From Acidiphilium sp. 37-60-79 (lineage in GTDB: Bacteria > Pseudomonadota > Alphaproteobacteria > Acetobacterales > Acetobacteraceae), in assembly GCA_002279355.1 (NCBI GenBank), contig NCBV01000023.1, forward strand, positions 1 through 43,599: a stretch of DNA of 43,599 bases, given 5' to 3'. Below are positions 16,173-25,084 of this stretch, one piece after another. Below the pieces are notes generated by a model. It had not been told where the DNA came from and ran no database searches. It was given only the letters and a program-made list of their open reading frames with translations. How positions within the stretch are numbered: position 1 is the first letter of the stretch; the number at the start of each line of letters is the position of its first letter. Both the position numbers and the translations under genes were made by a program.

Positions 16173-16271
16173 AGGGCGGTCAGTCGTGAAATATACCCCT
16201 GGGCGCGCCCGCACGCCACATCAGGGCGTGCAGCCTCAGGCCCAGGGGACCATAAGTCGAAGCGCCGCCCT
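16173..16271 (-). promoter_or_regulatory. Structured 5' leader of leuA (candidate attenuator)
   Basis: The 330-bp gap between divergent leuA and gdhB contains a nested hairpin read on the leuA strand. Its outer stem CCCCTGGGC/GCCCAGGGG (16196-16204 with 16240-16248) and inner stem GCACGCC/GGCGTGC are both perfect. A longer-range 7-bp helix AGGGCGG/CCGCCCT (16265-16271 with 16173-16179) could bracket it. No U-tract follows directly (TATATTTC), so if it is an attenuator it is not a simple intrinsic one. A 42-codon upstream ORF ends inside the first stem. Fold and position suggest a cis-regulatory leader. I do not recognise it as a known riboswitch class. The remainder (16272-16470) has no other clear feature except the gdhB ribosome binding site. 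Confidence 0.5.
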
Positions 16272-16364
16272 AAGGCATCGTGACGCATCCGCCGCACACG
16301 GACCCAGGACCCGTTTTAGCGCCGAGCGACATTCTATTTCAGAAATTGCCACGAAACCGGACAT
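16236..16364 (-). CDS. Possible leuA leader peptide
   Basis: An ATG-initiated 42-codon ORF on the leuA strand stops at a TGA lying in the 5' stem of the leader hairpin. Its last third has the leucine-containing run CLRAALRLM with three CTT codons, which is the region a ribosome would occupy before the hairpin. There is no obvious Shine-Dalgarno, and the leucine density is modest compared with classical leader peptides. Other short frames overlap it. It is listed as a hypothesis only. Confidence 0.22.
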   Translation of the reverse strand: MSGFVAISEIECRSALKRVLGPCAADASRCLRAALRLMVPWA

Positions 16365-16470
16365 TAAGTTTTTTCTATCATCACGTGGCGATCGCGGCAA
16401 GCACCCCTTGGATCAAGGCGCGTCCGGGTTTAAGGCTGTCCGCGAGGAAACCAGAACGCGGAGCCCAAAA

Positions 16471-19400
16471 ATGCCTAACTTGGCGGTCGATGACTCCACC
16501 CCCACCCAAGCCAGCAAAAATGCGGGGCGCAGCGCATTGCTCCGCGAAATCTCTGCCGCCATGGCGCGGCATCTTCCCACCGCCTCGCCACCGCAGCTCG
16601 ATTTATTCCTCAATCATTACGCGGCCAGCCTCACCACCGAAGCGCTGAGCGAACGGTCCGCCGATGATTTGGCCGGTGCGGTGCTCTCGCTCTGGTCCTT
16701 CGCGCAGGAGCGCGAGCCGGGCCGCGCCAAAATTCGCGTGTTTAACCCGCGCGGCAACGGCAATGGCTGGGGTAGTGCCGCCGCGATCGTTGAAATCGTC
16801 AATGATGACATGCGCTTCCTGGTCGAATCCGCGCTCGGCGTGCTGCAACGCCTTGAGCAGCCGGTGCATGCGCTGGTGCATCCGGTGTTGCCGGTCAGCC
16901 GCGATGCGGCGGGCCGATTGACCGAAATCGGCACTGGCGCGCCGGAATCAATCATGCAAATCGCCTTCGGCCCGCAAGCCGATGCGGTGATGTTAGCTCA
17001 TATCGCCGATGTGCTGGATCAGGCCATGAACGATGCCCGCCACGCGGTCACCGATGCCGAAGCCATGCGCTACGCATTAGCCCGCACCGTCCAATCCCTC
17101 GAACCAGGGGTCGAGCGGGATTTTCTTGATTGGCTCGGCCAGGATAATTTCGTCCTGCTCGGCGTCACCGAAATCAACCTATCCCCCGCGCTCGATATCA
17201 CTGCCGATGCCACGAGCGAAACGCTCGGCGTTCTGCGCGCTTCTGACATCCCTCTATTCGATAGCTTGAACACACCGTCAGCTTGGCGTGCCGTCGCTAC
17301 CGAGGCCCTCACCCGGTTCGATGCGTTAGCCATCGCCAAAGCCGACATCATCAGCCGGGTGCACCGCCCGCAACTCTATGACGTGGTGGTGGTTAAGCGC
17401 CGTGATCCGGCAGGCTCGGTCATCGGCCTCACATTGTTCGCCGGCCTGTTCGCCGCCGACGCTTATAATCGCAACCCGCGCAGTATCCCGCTGCTCGCCG
17501 AAAAGGTCGAGACGATTTTGGCAGCCTCCGGCGTCGCTCCGGGCGGCCATGATGGCCGCGCGTTGCGCCATATTCTCGATACCTGGCCGCGGGATGATTT
17601 GTTTCAGGGTACCACCGAGGAAATTCTTGCCGCCGCCACCCGCGTCATGGCGCTGCAAGTGCGCCCCGAACTCGCGTTATTTCTCCGGCGTGACCTGCTC
17701 GGCCGACATATCTCCGCGATCACCTTCATCCCGCGTGACCGATTCGATACCGCCTTGCGGCTGCACCTCGCCGCCATGCTGATCCGCGCCGTTAATGGCG
17801 ATCTCGCCGGCTATGCCATTGCAATGGGCGATGGCCCGCTTGCGCGCGTGCATTACACCATCGCCGCTGACCCGGCGCAGGCCCGCGCACTCGATCAAGC
17901 AGCACTCGAAGCCGCGATGAAACAAGCCGCCCGCAGCTTCCGCGAACGTCTGGCCGAGGCGCTGACCATCGATCATGGCGAAGCCCGCGTTGCCGCCATT
18001 CTCGCCGATTGGGGCGATGCCTTCCCCGAAGACTATGCTGCCCACACCCCCGCCGCCGTCGCTGCACGTGACATCACGACCGCAAGCAGCGCGCAAACCA
18101 GCAATGCGCTCTGCCTCACCTTGGGCCGTCCGTTCGGGATGGAGGCGCAGCGTCTGGTGCTGAAACTGTTTCGCGCTGGCACACCAATCGCGCTGTCGGA
18201 CATCGTGCCGCTGATCGAAAGCCTCGGCCTGCGGGTAATCGAAGAAGTGCCCTATCGCCTCAACCCCCGTGGCGGCGCGATTGCGTTGCAGGCCCTCACC
18301 TTGGAAACCGCCGATCATGCCCCGCTTGATCTGGATGCGCGCGGTCCTGCGATTCGCGCCGCCATCGAAGCGGCCTGGGAGCAGCGCTGTGAAATCGATG
18401 GCTTCAATCGGCTGATCCTGCGCGCCGGTCTCGATTGGCGCGAAGCCTGGCTGCTGCGCGCCATGTTCAAATGGTGCCGCCAAGTGCGCGCCCCGTTCAG
18501 CCAAGGTGCGGTTGAGGCCGCCCTCGCGACCCATCCGGACGCAACACGCATTCTGATCGCGCTGTTTCACGCCCGCTTCGATCCCAACCTGCCGCGTGAC
18601 GAATCCAGCCTCGATGTCCATTGGAACGCAGCGCTCGATGCGGTGGACAACCCGGATGATGACCGCATATTGCGCCGCCTGCGCACCCTGCTCGATGCCA
18701 TGCTGCGCACCAATTTCTATGATCGCACCAGCCCGGTGGTCGCTTTCAAAATCGCTAGTGCCCAAGCCGGTGACATGCCATTGCCCCGGCCCATGATTGA
18801 AATTTTTGTCCACGGCGCGCGCATGGAAGGCTGCCATTTGCGCGGCGGCAAGGTCGCGCGCGGCGGCATTCGCTGGTCGGATCGGCGCGATGATTTTCGC
18901 ACCGAAATTCTCGGCCTGATGAAAGCGCAAATGGTCAAAAACGTGGTCATCGTGCCGGTTGGCGCCAAAGGCGGCTTCGTGCTCAAACGTCCCCCCGCCC
19001 CCACCGGCGATGCCAATGCCGATCGTGAATCCTTCAGTGCCGAGGGCATCGCCTGCTACAAACTCTTGATCAACGCCATGCTCGACCTGACGGATAATTT
19101 GCAGGCAGGCCAGCTCGTGGCCGCCCCCGTTGTCCGCCGCGACGGCGATGACCCGTATCTGGTCGTCGCTGCGGATAAAGGCACCGCGAGCTTCAGCGAC
19201 ATCGCCAACGCCATCGCGCTGGATCGTGGCTTCTGGCTGGGCGATGCCTTCGCGTCGGGTGGCTCTGTGGGCTATGATCACAAAGTCATGGGCATCACGG
19301 CGCGCGGCGCCTGGGTCAATATCGCCCGGCATTTCCATGAGCTCGATCATGATATCCAAAGCGAAAATTTCACCTGTGCCGGCGTGGGTGACATGTCGGG

Positions 19401-21255
19401 TGACGTGTTCGGTAATGGCCTGCTGATCAGCCAGCACACCAAGCTGGTAGCGGCTTTCGATCATCGTCATATTTTCCTCGATCCTGACCCCGACCCCGCA
19501 GCGAGCTTCGCGGAGCGCCAGCGCCTGTTTGCGCTCCCCCGCTCATCCTGGGCCGATTATGCCACAACGCTGCTCAGCCCGGGTGGCGCGATTTTGCCGC
19601 GCCACGCAAAAACCGTCACGCTCTCGCCCCAGGCTGCCGCAATGCTGGATTTAGCCCCCGGCGCGCATGACCCCGCCGACGTCATCCGGACCATCCTCAC
19701 CATGCAGGTCGATCTGCTCTATTTCGGCGGTATCGGCACCTACATCAAAGCTGGCACCGAGAGCGACGCCGATGTCGGTGATCGCGCGAATGATTCCATC
19801 CGCATTGATGGCCGTTCCGTCCGCGCCCGCGTGATCGGCGAGGGTGCCAATCTCGCCGTCACCCAGGCCGGCCGCATCGAAGCGGCGCTGAAGGGTGCCA
19901 AAATCAATACCGATGCGTTGGATAATTCTGCCGGCGTCTCTACCTCCGATCACGAGGTCAATATCAAAATCCTGCTCGCCGATGCGATGGCGCATGATCG
20001 GCTTACCGCCGGTCAACGCGTCGAATTGCTGCAAACGATGACCGATCAGGTCGCCGCATTGGTGCTGCGCGACAATGCCCAGCAATCTCAGGCGATTTCG
20101 CTCGATGCGCTGGGCGGTGCGACCGATCTGTCGGCACAGAATGCCTTGATGAGTGTTCTCGAAGCGGCGGGAATTCTCAATCGCGCCGTGGCGGGCCTGC
20201 CGGACCCGCAAGCCATGGCCGCTCGCGCTGCCGCCGGCATCGGCCTTACCCGGCCCGAACTTTGCACGCTAATGGCGCACACCAAACTGCACCTTGCCGC
20301 CGTGCTGGAAGAGTCTCCCCTCCTTGATGATCCGGCGCTCGCCCCCGCCTTGGTCGAATATTTTCCAACCGCGCTGCAATCCCGATTCGGCGCGGAATTA
20401 TCGCGTCACCGCCTGCGCCGTGAACTGATCGGCACCGCCGTCACCAATGAGCTGGTCAATCGCCTCGGCGCGGCCGCCTTCGGTCGACTGGTCGGCGAAT
20501 CTGGTTTCAGTTGGGTAGATGCCGCACGCGCGGCCCTAATCGCGCGCGCCGCGTTCGATTTACCGCGCCTGTGCGATCAAGTGGAAAGGCTGGAAAAAAT
20601 CGCCGCTGCCGCCCAACTCAGTGTGCTCGCCGCCGCCCGCGTGTTGCAAGAATCGGTCACCCGCCGCCTACTCGGCGATAAATTATCCGGCTCCATCGAA
20701 GCGGCCTTAACCGCGCTGCGGCCCGGCCTCAGCACCTTGGTTGAACAAGCGATTGTCCAAGCTATCACCAATGGCTCAGCCCAATCTTTGATCGCGCAAT
20801 CGGTTCCCGCGCCGTTAGCGGGCTTCGCCATGGCGGTTCCCGCTTTGCAAGTCGCCCCGTTGATCGTCACCATCGCGACCCGCACCCAAGCCGATGTCGG
20901 GGCCACGCTATCCGCCTGGGATCAGGTTGGTGCTGCCTGCGGGATCGATATGCTGCGCAACGCGCTCGCCAGCGTCCCTCCGCAAGGCGCGTGGGGCGCG
21001 CGCGCTTTGGCCGCCCTCACTGATGATTTGTCCAGCCTGCAAGCCGCCTTGGTAACCGCCTGCGTGACCACCGACCAAAGTGCCGAGGCGCTGCTCGCCG
21101 AAGCAGGCGCATCGGCGGCGTCAGCCTTAGCCCTCGCGCATGACGCCGCGGTCGTGCCGGATTTGGCCTCGCTCAGCGTTGCCGTGCGGGAGCTGCAGCG
21201 CAGTCTCCGCCCCAAACCCACCAGCCCGGTTGTCGCAACGCCGATGCTGCACTGA
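16471..21255 (+). CDS. gdhB: Large NAD-specific glutamate dehydrogenase
   Basis: 1594 residues, the size of the 180-kDa GDH class. The N-terminal half (about 1-700) carries the ACT-like regulatory domains of this family. The catalytic core begins near residue 796 with RGGIRWSDRRDDFR and continues through MKAQMVKNVVIVPVGAKGGFVLK, holding the substrate lysines. The nucleotide-binding part includes VIGEGANLAVTQAGRIE near 1120, and a helical C-terminal domain follows. It oxidises glutamate to 2-oxoglutarate plus ammonia, usually catabolically, so it fits a window rich in polyamine and amino acid breakdown. The frame is open back to 16165. ATG 16471 has a GGAG ribosome binding site, matches the family start and keeps the leuA leader outside the gene. 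The last 83 bp overlap convergent ispE. Confidence 0.95.
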   Translation: MPNLAVDDSTPTQASKNAGRSALLREISAAMARHLPTASPPQLDLFLNHYAASLTTEALSERSADDLAGAVLSLWSFAQEREPGRAKIRVFNPRGNGNGWGSAAAIVEIVNDDMRFLVESALGVLQRLEQPVHALVHPVLPVSRDAAGRLTEIGTGAPESIMQIAFGPQADAVMLAHIADVLDQAMNDARHAVTDAEAMRYALARTVQSLEPGVERDFLDWLGQDNFVLLGVTEINLSPALDITADATSETLGVLRASDIPLFDSLNTPSAWRAVATEALTRFDALAIAKADIISRVHRPQLYDVVVVKRRDPAGSVIGLTLFAGLFAADAYNRNPRSIPLLAEKVETILAASGVAPGGHDGRALRHILDTWPRDDLFQGTTEEILAAATRVMALQVRPELALFLRRDLLGRHISAITFIPRDRFDTALRLHLAAMLIRAVNGDLAGYAIAMGDGPLARVHYTIAADPAQARALDQAALEAAMKQAARSFRERLAEALTIDHGEARVAAILADWGDAFPEDYAAHTPAAVAARDITTASSAQTSNALCLTLGRPFGMEAQRLVLKLFRAGTPIALSDIVPLIESLGLRVIEEVPYRLNPRGGAIALQALTLETADHAPLDLDARGPAIRAAIEAAWEQRCEIDGFNRLILRAGLDWREAWLLRAMFKWCRQVRAPFSQGAVEAALATHPDATRILIALFHARFDPNLPRDESSLDVHWNAALDAVDNPDDDRILRRLRTLLDAMLRTNFYDRTSPVVAFKIASAQAGDMPLPRPMIEIFVHGARMEGCHLRGGKVARGGIRWSDRRDDFRTEILGLMKAQMVKNVVIVPVGAKGGFVLKRPPAPTGDANADRESFSAEGIACYKLLINAMLDLTDNLQAGQLVAAPVVRRDGDDPYLVVAADKGTASFSDIANAIALDRGFWLGDAFASGGSVGYDHKVMGITARGAWVNIARHFHELDHDIQSENFTCAGVGDMSGDVFGNGLLISQHTKLVAAFDHRHIFLDPDPDPAASFAERQRLFALPRSSWADYATTLLSPGGAILPRHAKTVTLSPQAAAMLDLAPGAHDPADVIRTILTMQVDLLYFGGIGTYIKAGTESDADVGDRANDSIRIDGRSVRARVIGEGANLAVTQAGRIEAALKGAKINTDALDNSAGVSTSDHEVNIKILLADAMAHDRLTAGQRVELLQTMTDQVAALVLRDNAQQSQAISLDALGGATDLSAQNALMSVLEAAGILNRAVAGLPDPQAMAARAAAGIGLTRPELCTLMAHTKLHLAAVLEESPLLDDPALAPALVEYFPTALQSRFGAELSRHRLRRELIGTAVTNELVNRLGAAAFGRLVGESGFSWVDAARAALIARAAFDLPRLCDQVERLEKIAAAAQLSVLAAARVLQESVTRRLLGDKLSGSIEAALTALRPGLSTLVEQAIVQAITNGSAQSLIAQSVPAPLAGFAMAVPALQVAPLIVTIATRTQADVGATLSAWDQVGAACGIDMLRNALASVPPQGAWGARALAALTDDLSSLQAALVTACVTTDQSAEALLAEAGASAASALALAHDAAVVPDLASLSVAVRELQRSLRPKPTSPVVATPMLH

Positions 21256-22030
21256 GCGCATCGGCAGCGTTCGCAAACAGCGCAAAACACGTCGCACCCG
21301 AGCCGCTCATCCGCGCCAGCAAACAGCCGGGTTGAGCACGCAACGCGTTCAAAACCGTGCCAATGATCGGCTCGAGTGCTAAGGCGGGCGGCTCTAAATC
21401 ATTCCGTAGCTGCGCCAAATCCGCCGCCATTGCCGTCGCATCCGGCCAAGAGGCGGGCAAGTTTGCCGGTTCGGAGAACCCGCCCGAACGGGCGCGGAAA
21501 ATATCAGCCGTCGCCACCGCGACGCCTGGATTGACCAAAACCATGCTAAAGCCAGGCAGATCCGGCGCCGGGAGCAATAATTCGCCAATACCGCCCATGC
21601 GCGCAGGCTCACTCGCCACGCAGACCGGCACATCCGCACCGAGCGACACGGCAAGTTCGGCCGGAACAGCGCATCCCCAATCGGCCGCAAGTAACCGCAG
21701 CGCTGCCGCCGCATCGGCCGAACCGCCCCCAATACCCGATGCCACCGGCAGATTTTTGGTCAGCCGGAACGCCCCTTCCGCCACCCGTCCGGCGGATGCC
21801 GAGAAGCCACGCGCCGCGCGCAGCACTAGATTATCGGCCTCACCCACCAGCCCCGCGGCAAACGGCCCATCAATCTGCAAGCTCAACGGCGCGTGCGGCG
21901 TGCGCGCAATCACATCACCCACCGGCGGAAACACCGCCAAACTATCCAGCCTATGCATCCCATCGGCCCGGCGCCCAATCACATGGAGGAACAGGTTAAC
22001 TTTGGCCCGCGCCAACGCCTCGCCCGCCAC
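21173..22030 (-). CDS. ispE: 4-diphosphocytidyl-2-C-methyl-D-erythritol kinase
   Basis: A 285-residue GHMP kinase. It has catalytic Lys10 (ARAKVNLFLHV), the ATP loop LPVASGIGGGSADAAAAL (94-111), catalytic Asp133 (GADVPV) and the C-terminal MSGSGATCFAL motif. IspE phosphorylates CDP-methylerythritol in the MEP isoprenoid pathway. It begins 3 bp after the stop of the TPR lipoprotein gene, so the two form an operon, an arrangement seen in other alphaproteobacteria. Its 3' end runs 83 bp into the 3' end of the convergent glutamate dehydrogenase gene. The low-complexity tail after GWWVWGG may be a result of that overlap. Confidence 0.95.
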   Translation of the reverse strand: MAGEALARAKVNLFLHVIGRRADGMHRLDSLAVFPPVGDVIARTPHAPLSLQIDGPFAAGLVGEADNLVLRAARGFSASAGRVAEGAFRLTKNLPVASGIGGGSADAAAALRLLAADWGCAVPAELAVSLGADVPVCVASEPARMGGIGELLLPAPDLPGFSMVLVNPGVAVATADIFRARSGGFSEPANLPASWPDATAMAADLAQLRNDLEPPALALEPIIGTVLNALRAQPGCLLARMSGSGATCFALFANAADALSAASALRQPGWWVWGGDCAAAPARQR

Positions 22031-22033
22031 CGG

Positions 22034-23740
22034 CTAAACCCCGCCCGCCGCCTGGTCCCGCTGCAACCCGATTTTTATTTTTGCCCGTTCAGCCGCGTTC
22101 GGGTGCAAACCCAGCGCCCGCGCCCATTGATATTGCCCGGCCAAATGCTGTCCCGCCGCATCCAAAATCTCGGCCAGATGCATATTCACCTCAGCATCAT
22201 CCGGCGCATGCTCCACCGCCTGGGTCTGCACGGTCAGCGCTTTGGCAATCTGGCCGCGCCGATACAGCACATATCCCAGACTATCGATAATCGCCCCCTC
22301 ATTCGGGTCCACTTGCAACGCTTGCTCAATCAATTTCTGTGCCGCCGCCAAATGTTTGCCCTGCCGCGCCTCCGAATAGCCCAAATAATTCAGCACGAAA
22401 GGCTGATCCGGCGCGAGGGTCAAGGCCGTCTGTAAATCGCGCTTGGCCGCCGGCCAATCGCCGGATTTATCCTCGGCAATCGCCCGCCCGTAATATAAGC
22501 TCCAGGCCGATGAGGGCGGTGCGGCGCCCAGCCGCGTCAGCGCCGCGCTATAATCGCGCTTGGCTGCCGCATAATGTTTGCCATTGCGCTCAATATCCCC
22601 GGCCAACGCCAACGGTGCCGCACTGCGTGGCGCCGCCTTGGCCAGCGCCAGCAAATCCGGCACCATCGCAGCCCCTTTGCCGCTATTGCCCGCAATTTCC
22701 GCCCGCTGCATCACCGCGAGCGGATAAAGCGGATTATTGGGCGCAACGCCCTGCAAAATCGTTGCCGCCGATGCAGGCTGATGCGTGATCATGGCAATAT
22801 GTGCGCGCAGCAACCGCGCTGTGGCAAAATCCGGCCGCAAATTCAGCGCCGCATCCAGCAAAATCTGCTGCAACAAAATCTGATTCGGTTGGTTAAGCAC
22901 ACCGGCTAACGCCAAATAAGCCGCCGCCGCGCCATCGCGCGCATTGGCAATCGCCGGGCGCTGCGCAGCCTTGATCAAGGCCGGCAATGCCAAGCGCAAT
23001 TGCGGATGCGCCTGCACAAGCTGGTGCAGCACCGCATCGGCATTGCCCTGATTGCCCTGCCGCGCCTGCCAACTCGCCAAAGCCTGCGCCATTTGCAAAT
23101 CCGGTGCGCCACTCTCGGCTTCGGCCCTGGCGTAAAACCGCGCCGCTTCCGCCTCGCGCTGGCCATCATCAGCGATCAAGGCGGCATGCAGCGCATAGAC
23201 CGGCGCGAATGGCGCGCCCACGCTGAGCGGCTTGAGCCGATCAATTCCCTGCTGCACATGCCCCGCTCCGGCATCGGCCCACGCGATCAGCAACGGCCGC
23301 AACAATCCCAGCGGCCCCGTTTTCGGCAATTGTGCATAATGCGTTGCTGCCTGCTGCGCATGACCTTCGATCAGCGCGTGATCACCCAGCACCATCGCGG
23401 CCAAGGCTTCAGTTTTAACTGTCCTGGCGAGCGTGATGCGCGTCGGGCTTTGTGCCACCAAGGCAGCGGCAAAGGCGCGCGCACGCAATTGCTGATCAGT
23501 CGGGTCGAGTTGCAGCGCCTTGGCAAAATACCCAGCCGCCCCGGTCAAATCGCCGGTGCGTCCGGCATATTGCGCGGCCAGAATATCGCCGACCAGGGCC
23601 CCGCGGACCCCCACCGCATCGGGCTTGGCATCGGCGGCAGCCATGCGCGGCGAGCCCGCAGCACAGGCAACCAATATCAAGCTGGTCAAAGGCATCAGCC
23701 GCAGCCATGTGCGGCCGGAACGCAAATAACTCGGTTTCAT
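22034..23740 (-). CDS. Tetratricopeptide-repeat lipoprotein
   Basis: 568 residues from the ATG at 23740, which has a strong GAGGG ribosome binding site. A slightly longer in-frame start at 23767 is less likely. The N-terminus has basic residues, a hydrophobic stretch LMPLTSLILVAC and a lipobox LVAC, so it is probably a lipoprotein anchored at the cell envelope. The rest is alanine-rich helical repeat. TPR units are visible near the N-terminus (YAGRTGDLTGAAGYFAKAL) and clearest in the last third (the ALQVDPNEGAIIDSLGYVLY and AVEHAPDDAEVNMHLAEIL regions). Such proteins act as assembly scaffolds. The specific partner is unknown. It is transcribed with ispE. Confidence 0.85.
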   Translation of the reverse strand: MKPSYLRSGRTWLRLMPLTSLILVACAAGSPRMAAADAKPDAVGVRGALVGDILAAQYAGRTGDLTGAAGYFAKALQLDPTDQQLRARAFAAALVAQSPTRITLARTVKTEALAAMVLGDHALIEGHAQQAATHYAQLPKTGPLGLLRPLLIAWADAGAGHVQQGIDRLKPLSVGAPFAPVYALHAALIADDGQREAEAARFYARAEAESGAPDLQMAQALASWQARQGNQGNADAVLHQLVQAHPQLRLALPALIKAAQRPAIANARDGAAAAYLALAGVLNQPNQILLQQILLDAALNLRPDFATARLLRAHIAMITHQPASAATILQGVAPNNPLYPLAVMQRAEIAGNSGKGAAMVPDLLALAKAAPRSAAPLALAGDIERNGKHYAAAKRDYSAALTRLGAAPPSSAWSLYYGRAIAEDKSGDWPAAKRDLQTALTLAPDQPFVLNYLGYSEARQGKHLAAAQKLIEQALQVDPNEGAIIDSLGYVLYRRGQIAKALTVQTQAVEHAPDDAEVNMHLAEILDAAGQHLAGQYQWARALGLHPNAAERAKIKIGLQRDQAAGGV

Positions 23741-23835
23741 CCCGCCCTCTATACAGGCAGGAAGCACGGCCTGCCAAACGACCCGGCTAAATCATGCTTG
23801 TTGAAAGTCCCGCCTGGGCCTATTCTACGGCGATT

Positions 23836-24276
23836 ATGACCAGCAACAGACAACCGCATATCGATGCGGACCGATCGATTGGCTACGTCGCTGAAACCGC
23901 TGGCATCCGCGTCGCCGTGCGCGCATTTTTCCTGGCCGATCAATCGCGTCCCGATGAGCAGCATTTCATCTGGGCCTATCGCGTGCGGATCGAAAATCGC
24001 AGCAGCCTCGCCGTCCAGCTCATGGCCCGCACCTGGCGCATCACCGATGCGCGTGGTGCCGTGCAAACCGTCCAAGGCGATGGCGTCATCGGCGAGCAAC
24101 CCGTGCTCGATCCGGGCGAATCCTTCGAATATACCTCAGGCACCCCGCTTAAAACACCGTCCGGCATCATGGCGGGTCACTATCACATGATCATGGTGGA
24201 TAGCGGCGAAAAATTCGACGTGGCGATTCCCCCCTTCAGTCTCGATAGCCCGTTCGACTTGCATCAACTCCACTGA
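23836..24276 (+). CDS. apaG: ApaG domain protein
   Basis: 146 residues from the ATG at 23836. It consists almost entirely of an ApaG/DUF525 beta-sandwich. The [23 protein letters not shown] stretch, [20 protein letters not shown] and [11 protein letters not shown] are the diagnostic strands. ApaG is linked to cobalt/magnesium tolerance in Salmonella and to diadenosine tetraphosphate phenotypes in E. coli, but its biochemical role is not settled. An in-frame upstream extension to 23794 overlaps the promoter side of the divergent TPR gene and is unlikely. It is followed 113 bp later by folE. Confidence 0.9.
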   Translation: MTSNRQPHIDADRSIGYVAETAGIRVAVRAFFLADQSRPDEQHFIWAYRVRIENRSSLAVQLMARTWRITDARGAVQTVQGDGVIGEQPVLDPGESFEYTSGTPLKTPSGIMAGHYHMIMVDSGEKFDVAIPPFSLDSPFDLHQLH

Positions 24277-24389
24277 ATGAGCGGGTTGCGGGTTTTCCAA
24301 CCTCAACCATATCCATCACATACGCGGCTGGTCGCGACCACCGCTCCGCCATCATCGCCGCCCGCCATGGGCAGCCAGGGAGACATTCG

Positions 24390-25025
24390 GTGAATATCGA
24401 GACCACGAAACGCAAACTCAGCCGTGCCAAACCATCCGCCCAGCCCAGCCGGGCCGAGGCCGAAGCCGCCATCCGCACCCTAATCCGCTGGGCCGGCGAT
24501 GACCCCGATCGCGAAGGCCTGCACGATACACCAGCCCGCGTCGCCCGCGCTTATGAACAGTTTTTCTGTGGCTATGAGGAAGACCCGGTCGCCATTCTCT
24601 CGCGCACTTTCGAGGAAATCGAAGGCTATGACGAGATCGTGTTACTGCGTGACATTCGCCTGGAAAGCCATTGCGAGCACCACATGGTGCCCATCATTGG
24701 TGTCGCCCATGTTGCCTATCTGCCGGCCAAACGCGTGGTTGGCATCAGTAAACTGGCCCGCGTGGTCGATGCTTATGCCAAACGCTTGCAAATCCAGGAA
24801 AAACTGACCGCCCAGATCGCCAACACGATCAACGAGGTGCTCCAGCCACGCGGCGTCGCGGTGGTGATCGAAGCCGCCCATGAATGCATGTCCACCCGAG
24901 GCGTGCATAAAACCGGTGTCTCGATGGTCACCAGCCGCATGCTCGGCGTGTTTCGCGATGATCCCTCCACCCGCCGCGAACTCCTCGCGATGATGGCCAA
25001 TCGCCGCGTCAATAACGAGGTTTAA
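24390..25025 (+). CDS. folE: GTP cyclohydrolase I
   Basis: 211 residues, FolE type IA. The zinc ligands C95 and H98 are in [12 protein letters not shown] and C166 in AHECMSTRG. The [12 protein letters not shown] motif follows. It converts GTP to 7,8-dihydroneopterin triphosphate, the first step of folate/pterin synthesis. It starts with GTG at 24390 behind an AGGGAG ribosome binding site. The N-terminal 20 residues are a basic extension. It is convergent with gltX, the two being separated by a symmetric hairpin. Confidence 0.95.
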   Translation: MNIETTKRKLSRAKPSAQPSRAEAEAAIRTLIRWAGDDPDREGLHDTPARVARAYEQFFCGYEEDPVAILSRTFEEIEGYDEIVLLRDIRLESHCEHHMVPIIGVAHVAYLPAKRVVGISKLARVVDAYAKRLQIQEKLTAQIANTINEVLQPRGVAVVIEAAHECMSTRGVHKTGVSMVTSRMLGVFRDDPSTRRELLAMMANRRVNNEV

Positions 25026-25036
25026 CGCACCCTCAT

Positions 25037-25072
25037 CCCCATAGAGCGGATCAATCGATCCCCACTATGGGG
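25037..25072. terminator. Bidirectional terminator-like hairpin between folE and gltX
   Basis: Outer stem CCCCATAG/CTATGGGG (25037-25044 with 25065-25072) encloses an inner stem GGATC-AATC-GATCC. It sits in the 59-bp gap between the convergent folE and gltX stops, the expected position for a shared terminator. No long U-tract occurs on either side. Confidence 0.55.
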
Positions 25073-25084
25073 CGGTGGCCGTGG

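Noticed and set aside
16196-16248. Known riboswitch (for example SAM-II) upstream of leuA
   Set aside because: Only nested hairpins are visible. I could not match the conserved core of any riboswitch I know, so no class is assigned.
16165-16470. N-terminal extension of the glutamate dehydrogenase
   Set aside because: It overlaps the leuA leader hairpin and has no family similarity. The ATG at 16471 has a ribosome binding site.
17677-19470. 597-codon minus-strand frame inside the glutamate dehydrogenase gene
   Set aside because: It is antisense of a well-conserved enzyme in GC-rich DNA, with histidine/glycine-rich composition typical of shadow frames and no domain.
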